64,000 bases of DNA, from the NCBI GenBank assembly GCA_028752905.1, contig JAQNBH010000012.1:21706570-21770569 (forward strand), given 5' to 3'. A program made the position numbers and the translations under genes. Origin of the DNA: Cladorhizidae sp. MBARI D1340-BT2 (Eukaryota; Porifera; Demospongiae; Poecilosclerida; Cladorhizidae). Within the stretch, counting starts at the first letter, position 1. Each line of letters opens with the position of its first letter. Shown here one piece after another: positions 60,501 through 64,000 of this stretch. The notes beneath the pieces are model-generated. The model had not been told where the DNA came from. It did not search any database and worked only from the letters and a program-made list of their open reading frames with translations.

Positions 60501-62071
60501 GTCAGTTAACTGCTCACTTGTGGACGTGCTCACTCTGGAAGACGATCCTGATAGGCTGCGGACCGAAAATGGAATTATTCGCATCTTTGGCAGTGGAGCT
60601 ATTGTAGGTTGATATTAGTCTGTTGAATGTTTTATGTTGCTGGGCTCTTGTTGCTGGTGCTGTTGGCTAGCTTACACCCAGAGGAGGTTGTACACATGTA
60701 CTCCCACTTCAACCTGCCTCAACCCAGTGTGGTGTTGGTCCAGTGTGTGTCCCCATAGAGCTATTGTCAACCTACTTCAACCTGCCTCAACCCAGTGTGG
60801 TGTTGGTCCAGTGTGTGTCCCCATAGAGCTATTGTCAACCTACTTCAACCTGCCTCAACCCAGTGCGGTGTTGGTCCAGTGTGTGTCCCCATAGAGCTAT
60901 TGTCAACCTACTTCAACCTGAACCCAGTGTGATGCTGGTCCAGTGTGTGTCCCCATAGAGCTACTTCAACTTGCCTCAACCCAGTGTGGTGTTTGTCCAG
61001 TGTGTGTCCCCATAGAACCTACTTCAACCTGCCTCAGCCCAGTGTGGGTGTGGTCCAGTGTGTGTCCCCATAGAGCTATTGTCAACCTACTTCAACCTGC
61101 CTCAACCCAGTGTGGTGTTGGTCCAGTGTGTGTCCCCATAGAGCTATTGTCAACCTACTTCAACCTGCCTCAGCCCAGTGTGGGTGTGGTCCATTGTGAT
61201 GCCAAGTCATCTAGTATAAGTGTGAATGATTATAGGTGGATGAAGCATGGCACATCCCCTCCGTGTCTTCCTCTGTTACTCCCATGAAGAGTGCATGAGA
61301 TAAAAACCATCTGTGTTGTGCTTGCAGGTACAAACGCTGCTGGGCTCCAACTCCGGAAGTGTCGCTGCCACGGGATGCGACAGAGTAAGAGTGTAGTCAT
61401 ACTCGCATACTTCCTCTATTTGCCGCAGGAAAAAATCAATCCTCCGATGATTCTTTCTCTGGCCTGGCGAGCTAATGGGTACATACATACGTGGCCATCC
61501 TATTGGGAGATCAAATTAGCACTCCTCTCAGTAGAGCATAGATTGTCTCCAACCTTCCTCCCCTCTCTCCCTCCCTCCCCCCTCCTCCTCCCCTCCCCCC
61601 TTTCTCCCCCCTCCTCCCCATTCTCCCCCTCCTCCACTCCCTTCCTCCCCCTCCTCCACCCCCTTCCTCCCCCTCCAGCTCCTTTCTCTCCCCTCCTCCC
61701 CCCTTTGCCTTCCGAATACCAGAGGTCCTGCAGGAATACTGCTACCTCTTGCATTGTATTGGCAGAGCTAGGCACAGCTGTAGCTGTGATAGGTCCTCAT
61801 CATAGCTAGTCCTGCTCCCCATACTGTTAGCATACATGTGCTCCCTCTTGCTCTATGGTAACCATGGAAGACTTTACGCAGGAATATAATTAATTGTAGT
61901 CGACTAATTGCATCCTCCTTTGGTCCCAAATCCCCCTCTCTTCCCATTCCCATTGCACGTTCTCATTCTGTCATAGAGTATTGGTTACGAGTGTTCTCTC
62001 TCCGTCCTTTTTTCCCTTTGTAGTGTCGAGCCCCCATGTGTGACCCGATTTTTGAAAACCCTCTAAATGCA
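46450..62071 (+). CDS. Second collagen-like gene, 5' part: signal peptide and TSPN/LamG domain
   Basis: The gene model joins exon 46450-46522 (signal peptide, ends ACT G, phase 1) to 60113-60603 (begins TG, making GTG), 61328-61384 and possibly 62024-62071. The protein starts MMPEILLLLLLAVFQPS with predicted cleavage after SIAQ. It then forms a ~165-residue jelly-roll segment ending FQRIGIRLNN, VSVNCSLVDVLTL and NGIIRIFGSG, typical of laminin-G/thrombospondin-N-like domains. Secreted collagens of classes V/XI, IX and XV/XVIII start this way. Lying just downstream of an endostatin gene in the same orientation, it could be a second multiplexin. No Gly-X-Y is in the window, so the collagen identity is inferred. 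The 13.6-kb intron is the weakest point. Confidence 0.6.
46528..46575 (+). repeat. GT-rich microsatellite after the signal-peptide exon
   Basis: Imperfect (GT)n with tgtgtgcatatgtgtgtg lies immediately inside the intron. Confidence 0.75.
46990..47585 (+). repeat. Dispersed repeat family C, copy 1, with 28-bp VNTR and (CA)n
   Basis: The core at 47075-47230 (agacttgcagcaaagttggt, gacttgcagttgctgcttga) is followed by a tandem repeat of about 28 bp (gcacttcctgtagtatacta, ctcttgca) interrupted by (CA)n at 47413-47457. An inverted copy with its own tandem tail lies at 55310-55700. The core has open frames in both copies (KLVTCSCCL), but the coding status is unclear. Confidence 0.75.
47586..48020. 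other. Intronic/intergenic, no feature seen
   Basis: Unique-looking AT-rich sequence. It contains only a small direct repeat (ccctttactaatga) at 47807-47832. Confidence 0.5.
48029..48162 (+). repeat. Long imperfect palindrome with hammerhead-like core (family B)
   Basis: The left arm, from caatgacctcaataatcaac to ctagatgct, is complementary over about 54 bases to the right arm, from agcatctag to gagaaggttattg. Between and across them is ctgatgaagac...gtcgaaacgtc, which resembles the conserved CUGAUGA...GAAAC core of hammerhead ribozymes with a short GAC/GUC stem II. An extra A after CUGAUGA departs from the canonical core. Related copies are at 25.9, 29.2, 30.0 and 40.3 kb. Confidence 0.65.
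48483..48512 (+). repeat. (GATA)n microsatellite
   Basis: Seven perfect gata units. Confidence 0.95.
48720..50215 (+). repeat. 68-bp minisatellite, ~22 copies
   Basis: The unit contains cacactggaccaacaccaca, ctgggttgaggcaggttgaa and aatagctctatggggaca. Copies alternate between two subtypes: taggttgacaatagc and taggtggccatagc. The same unit appears in the opposite orientation at 60690-61195. It lies in the proposed first intron. Confidence 0.97.
50216..50755. other. Spacer between arrays, no gene
   Basis: Non-repetitive apart from a short (AC)n at 50639-50652. No motif recognised. Confidence 0.5.
50756..51670 (+). repeat. Polypyrimidine array (CTCCCTCTCCCCTCCTC-type), ~0.9 kb
   Basis: Irregular tandem copies of ccctctcccctcctc with extra ctc triplets. 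One strand is almost pure pyrimidine. It keeps long open frames on both strands (Ser/Leu/Pro or Arg/Glu/Gly) that are compositional artefacts. Confidence 0.97.
51671..52040. other. Pyrimidine-rich tail then spacer, no gene
   Basis: Degenerate TC-rich sequence to about 51760, then unique sequence. No supported exon. Confidence 0.5.
52055..52385 (+). repeat. ~33-bp irregular tandem repeat
   Basis: Copies contain aagggagtcctggatactta and taggcttatagagt, with many partial units. Confidence 0.88.
52386..52900. other. Spacer with poly-G run, no gene
   Basis: The poly-G/A tract is at 52611-52636. A 20-bp direct repeat (gcgagaaatacactgcacat) is at 52785-52823. Open frames lack domain signals. Confidence 0.5.
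52905..53110 (+). repeat. G-rich 12-19-bp tandem repeat (agggctctagggcc)
   Basis: Irregular copies of ctagggccagggct. Possible G-quadruplex potential is limited because the runs are mostly three Gs. Confidence 0.88.
53225..53525 (+). repeat. 38-bp tandem repeat, ~7 copies
   Basis: The unit contains aggcacttgactctacaggc and ggggaaacctaatta, with one longer copy. Confidence 0.92.
53600..53830 (-). other. Possible small minus-strand exons, unidentified
   Basis: On the minus strand aataagcag|ATGTTTCC starts an open segment (HTIVQTTTKATGVKSF, LASLFIVARGAE) that ends in a strong gtgagtgg donor. A second piece with cgtgcag|TCGACC and CTACAG|gtgagg lies 70 bp further. Either a gene on the opposite strand inside the large intron or chance. 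No family recognised. Confidence 0.3.
53925..54010 (+). repeat. Short tandem repeat (tcaaaatggtgaacc)
   Basis: Four irregular copies of a 25-28-bp unit. Confidence 0.8.
54011..55305. other. Probable mobile-element remnant of unknown family
   Basis: On the minus strand, 54773 down to about 54505 is an uninterrupted frame (HQQATLLLGKVQCKTVDRYH, ARALTTLQKPRPERKFAFVY) with protein-like composition, then a stop. The adjacent minus frames at 54087-54323 also look coding-like but shifted. I cannot assign a family. The remainder to 55305 has a 40-bp direct repeat (gggctatatataaca). Confidence 0.4.
55310..55700 (-). repeat. Dispersed repeat family C, copy 2 (inverted), with 21-bp VNTR
   Basis: On the minus strand, the core 55685-55530 matches copy 1 (agacttgcagcaaagttggt, gtgacttgcagctgctgctt). 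The tandem tail at 55460-55320 has a 21-bp unit (tgtctagtatattacagga on the + strand), analogous in position to the 28-bp tail of copy 1. Confidence 0.75.
55705..56390. other. Spacer, no gene; poly-C/G runs
   Basis: Open minus-strand frames (55768-56028) have no recognised domain. Poly-C runs lie at about 56125-56135, 56182-56192 and 56214-56226. Confidence 0.45.
56392..56547. mobile_element. MITE-like element, 156 bp, 15-bp perfect terminal inverted repeats
   Basis: The left end CAGGGTTTCATTTAG is mirrored by CTAAATGAAACCCTG at the right end. A CAGGG-type end and small size suggest a hAT-class non-autonomous element. A clear 8-bp target duplication is not visible (flanks acaactca and agtctcag), so the class is tentative. 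Confidence 0.65.
56548..56940. other. Spacer, no feature seen
   Basis: Unique sequence without recognised coding or repeat content. Confidence 0.5.
56965..57105 (+). repeat. 12-bp minisatellite, ~11 copies
   Basis: The unit is gggcagtgacta or gggcaatgacca. Length divisible by three keeps Ala/Arg/Thr frames open; these are artefacts. Confidence 0.93.
57225..59095 (+). repeat. 38-bp minisatellite, ~37 copies, interrupted by a MITE-like insertion
   Basis: The unit contains aggctatagctgaccctcca and cctctcatccttgaagga, with variants cctgtcatcc, tatatctgacc and ccaccactc. The array is split at 58346-58773 by an unrelated element, and unit phase resumes on the right side with a slight rearrangement. 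Confidence 0.96.
58346..58773. mobile_element. MITE-like element, ~428 bp, ~60-bp imperfect terminal inverted repeats
   Basis: The left end ggggagacaatggcatttaa continues through aacttatggttaccacttta. The right end is its inverted counterpart (taaagtggaaaccataagtt ... aaatgccattgtccc). It is flanked by tcc on both sides (58343-58345 and 58774-58776), possibly a 3-bp target duplication. It sits cleanly inside the 38-bp array. The internal minus frame is not recognised as a transposase. Confidence 0.75.
59105..59400 (+). repeat. Dispersed repeat family A, copy 3
   Basis: Blocks gtaaagatcaccgatacaat, aaacacatttgtgtg, cagcagctgctgc, gagcttactcttgtgtcaat, agttgacagc and tggagttgtcccgag match 4359-4880 in order. 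The minus-strand frame over 59400-59620 (LLVLMATGLLVLLFLITF) is hydrophobic with two possible membrane segments but cannot be assigned to a family. Confidence 0.65.
59665..60070 (+). repeat. 16-bp minisatellite, ~25 copies
   Basis: The unit is ccttcctcaccactca (variants ctcgcc, cttgcc). Because 16 is not a multiple of three and no unit contains a stop in any phase, all three + frames stay open. It ends about 40 bp before the TSPN exon acceptor and may supply part of its pyrimidine context. Confidence 0.96.
60113..60603 (+). CDS. Exon: TSPN/laminin-G-like domain
   Basis: The exon has 491 nt, two bases plus 163 codons, between cggcctgcaag and ATT|gtaggt. The segments VSTIFLDLDLVGTD, YRGLIVSISD, FQRIGIRLNNSVLTVSVNCS and ENGIIRIFGSG show alternating beta strands. 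They also show the R-I-G-I...L-T-V...V-N-C-S-L-V pattern of the TSPN/LamG sandwich. Codon composition is balanced, unlike the flanking 16-bp and 68-bp arrays. The frame has no stop until after the donor, which supports a true exon. Confidence 0.85.
60690..61195 (-). repeat. 68-bp minisatellite, ~7 copies, inverted relative to 48.7-50.2 kb
   Basis: The + strand shows tgtgtccccatagagctatt, gtcaacctacttcaacctgc and cagtgtggtgttggtccag, the exact complement of the unit at 48.7-50.2 kb. It lies in the intron after the TSPN exon. Confidence 0.96.
61328..61384 (+). CDS. Exon: end of TSPN-like domain with cysteine
   Basis: The acceptor is gtgttgtgcttgcag and the donor is GACAGA|gtaaga. Nineteen codons in phase 0 read VQTLLGSNSGSVAATGCDR. 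TSPN domains commonly finish with an L-x-L..G strand and a Cys-Asp, which fits. The flanking introns carry the 68-bp array and a polypyrimidine tract. Confidence 0.65.
61555..61710 (+). repeat. Polypyrimidine tract
   Basis: Irregular ccctcctccccctcc sequence, intronic. Confidence 0.9.
61711..62023. other. Intron, no feature seen
   Basis: Unique sequence up to the candidate exon acceptor at 62023. Confidence 0.5.
62024..62071 (+). CDS. Candidate small exon with two cysteines
   Basis: It follows a strong acceptor (tttttccctttgtag), has 16 codons in phase 0 (CRAPMCDPIFENPLNA), then a weak gtggga donor. Without splicing the frame stops eight codons short of the 17-bp array (TAG at about 62084). 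The words tgacccgattt and aaatgcagtggg resemble dispersed family A, so it may be a repeat and not an exon. Confidence 0.35.
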
Positions 62072-62106
62072 GTGGGAAAATTATAGAGACACTGTATTTC
62101 ATTGAT

Positions 62107-64000
62107 TAGACTGCACCCTCTATTAGACTGCACCCTCTATTAGACTGCATCCTCTATTAGACTGCACCCTCTATTAGACTGCACCCTCTATTAGACTGCA
62201 TCCTCTATTAGACTGCATCCTCTATTAGACTGAACCCTCTATTAGACTGCACCCTCTATTAGACTGCACCCTCTATTAGACTGCACCCTCTATTAGACTG
62301 CACTCTCTATTAGACTGCACCCTCTATTAGACTGCATCCTCTATTAGACTCTATTAGACTGCACCCTCTATTAGACTGCACCCTCTATTAGACTACATCC
62401 TCTTTAGACTGCACCCTCTATTAGACTACATCTCTATTAGACTGCACCCTCTATTAGACTGCACCCTCTATTAGACTGCATCCTCTATTAGACTGCATCC
62501 TCTATTAGACTGCATCCTCTATTAGACTGCACCCTCTATTAGACTGCACCCTCTATTATACTGCACCCTCTATTAGACTGCACCCTCTATTAGACTGCAC
62601 CCTCTATTAGACTGCACCCTCTATTAGACTGCACCCTCTATTAGACTGCACCCTCTATTAGACTGCACCCTCTATTAGACTGCACCCTCTATTAGACTGT
62701 ACCCTCTATTAGACTGCACCCTCTATTAGACTGCACTCTCTATTAGACTGCACCCTCTATTAGACTGCACCCTCTATTAGACTGCACCCTCTATTAGACT
62801 GCACCCTCTATTAGACTGCACCCTCTATTAGACTGCCTCTATTAGACTGCACCCTCTATTAGACTGCACCCTCTATTAGACTGCACCCTCTATTAGACTG
62901 CACCCTCTATTAGACTGCACCCTCTATTAGACTGCACCCTCTATTAGACTGCACCCTCTATTAGACTGCACCCTCTATTAGACTGCACCGTCTATTAGAC
63001 TGCACCCTCTATTAGACTGCATCCTCTATTAGACTGCACTCTCTATTAGACTGCACCCTCTATTAGACTGCACCCTCTATTAGACTGCATCCTCTATTAG
63101 ACTGCACCCTCTATTAGACTGCATCCTCTATTAGACTGCACCCTCTATTAGACTGCATCCTCTATTAGACTGCACCCTCTATTAGACTGAACCCTCTATT
63201 AGACTGCACCCTCTATTAGACTGCACCCTCTATTAGACTGCACCCTCTATTAGACTGCACCCTCTATTAGACTGCACCCTCTATTAGATTACATCCTCTT
63301 TAGACTGCACCCTCTATTAGACTGCATCCTCTATTAGACTGCACTCTCTATTAGACTGCACCCTCTATTAGACTGCACCCTCTATTAGACTGCACCCTCT
63401 ATTAGACTGCACTCTCTATTAGACTGCATCCTCTATTAGACTGCACCCTCTATTAGACTGCATCCTCTATTAGACTGCACCCTCTATTAGACTGCATCCT
63501 CTATTAGACTGCACCCTCTATTAGACTGCACCCTCTATTAGACTGCACCCTCTATTAGTTGTATTAGACTGCACCCTCTATTAGACTGCACCCTCTATTA
63601 GACTGCACCCTCTATTAGACTGCACCCTCTATTAGACTGCACCCTCTATTAGACTGAACCCTCTATTAGACTGCACCCTCTATTAGACTGCACCCTCTAT
63701 TAGACTGAACCCTCTATTAGACTGCACCCTCTATTAGACTGCACCCTCTATTAGACTGAACCCTCTATTAGACTGCACCCTCTATTAGACTGCACCCTCT
63801 ATTAGACTGCACCCTCTATTAGACTGCACCCTCTATTAGACTGCACCCTCTATTAGACTGCACCCTCTATTAGACTGAACCCTCTATTAGACTGAACCCT
63901 CTATTAGACTGAACCCTCTATTAGACTGCACCCTCTATTAGACTGCACCCTCTATTAGACTGCTTCTATTAGACTGCACTCTCTATTAGACTGCACCCTC
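62107..64000 (+). repeat. 17-bp minisatellite, ~110 copies, runs off the right edge
   Basis: The unit is ctgcaccctctattaga. Variants are ctgcatcc, ctgaacc, ctgcactc and a few deletions (tgcctctat, tgcttctat). Probably intronic in the second collagen-like gene. The true length is unknown because the window ends inside it. Confidence 0.97.

Overview
The window is eukaryotic: GT-AG introns, non-LTR, LTR and Penelope-type retroelement debris, a tRNA-derived SINE, and long minisatellite arrays filling introns and intergenic DNA. By my rough count about a third of the 64 kb is tandem repeat. The only well-supported host coding sequence is basement-membrane collagen of the multiplexin (type XV/XVIII) class. 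This points to a metazoan. The retroelement mix suggests a sponge or another early-branching marine invertebrate, but that is an inference and not a proof.

Left end (1-8.5 kb, + strand): the last five exons of a multiplexin-like gene. An exon resembling the NC1 trimerisation domain (205-333) is followed by a hinge exon (541-621) and three exons that together encode an endostatin domain (3466-3705, 5902-5993, 8266-8515). Splice phases join cleanly and all four endostatin cysteines are present. The introns hold a 50-bp array, a polypyrimidine tract, two copies of a dispersed repeat, a 35-bp array and a very uniform 32-bp array.

Middle (8.5-46 kb): no convincing host gene. It is a mobile-element graveyard. 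It holds a rearranged Ty3/gypsy fragment (10.5-11.5 kb), a ~117-copy 39-bp minisatellite (11.7-16.4 kb), and a CR1-like element split between endonuclease and reverse transcriptase by a ~125-copy 37-bp minisatellite (16.4-23.3 kb). Further along are an RT-associated C-terminal domain remnant (24-25 kb), a CR1 copy on the minus strand (26.8-28.7 kb), another LINE on the minus strand (32.1-33.2 kb), and two relics of an integrase plus Ulp1-like protease element (35.2-37.8 and 39.0-39.5 kb). The stretch ends with a tRNA-Thr-type SINE (36.7-36.9 kb), a GIY-YIG piece of a Penelope-like element (39.5-39.9 kb), a diverged CR1 RT fragment (41 kb) and a near full-length but dead CR1 (42.2-45.5 kb).

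Right end (46-64 kb, + strand): a signal-peptide exon (46450-46522) whose phase-1 donor fits exactly to a large exon at 60113-60603. That exon encodes a laminin-G/thrombospondin-N-like (TSPN) domain, and short candidate exons follow at 61328-61384 and 62024-62071. Multiplexins have the order signal peptide, TSPN, collagen, trimerisation, endostatin. The window is therefore best read as the 3' end of one multiplexin-like gene followed head-to-tail by the 5' end of a second, possibly paralogous, gene. The 13.6-kb first intron of the second gene holds 68-bp, polypyrimidine, 38-bp, 12-bp, 38-bp and 16-bp arrays and two MITE-like insertions. A 17-bp array runs off the right edge.
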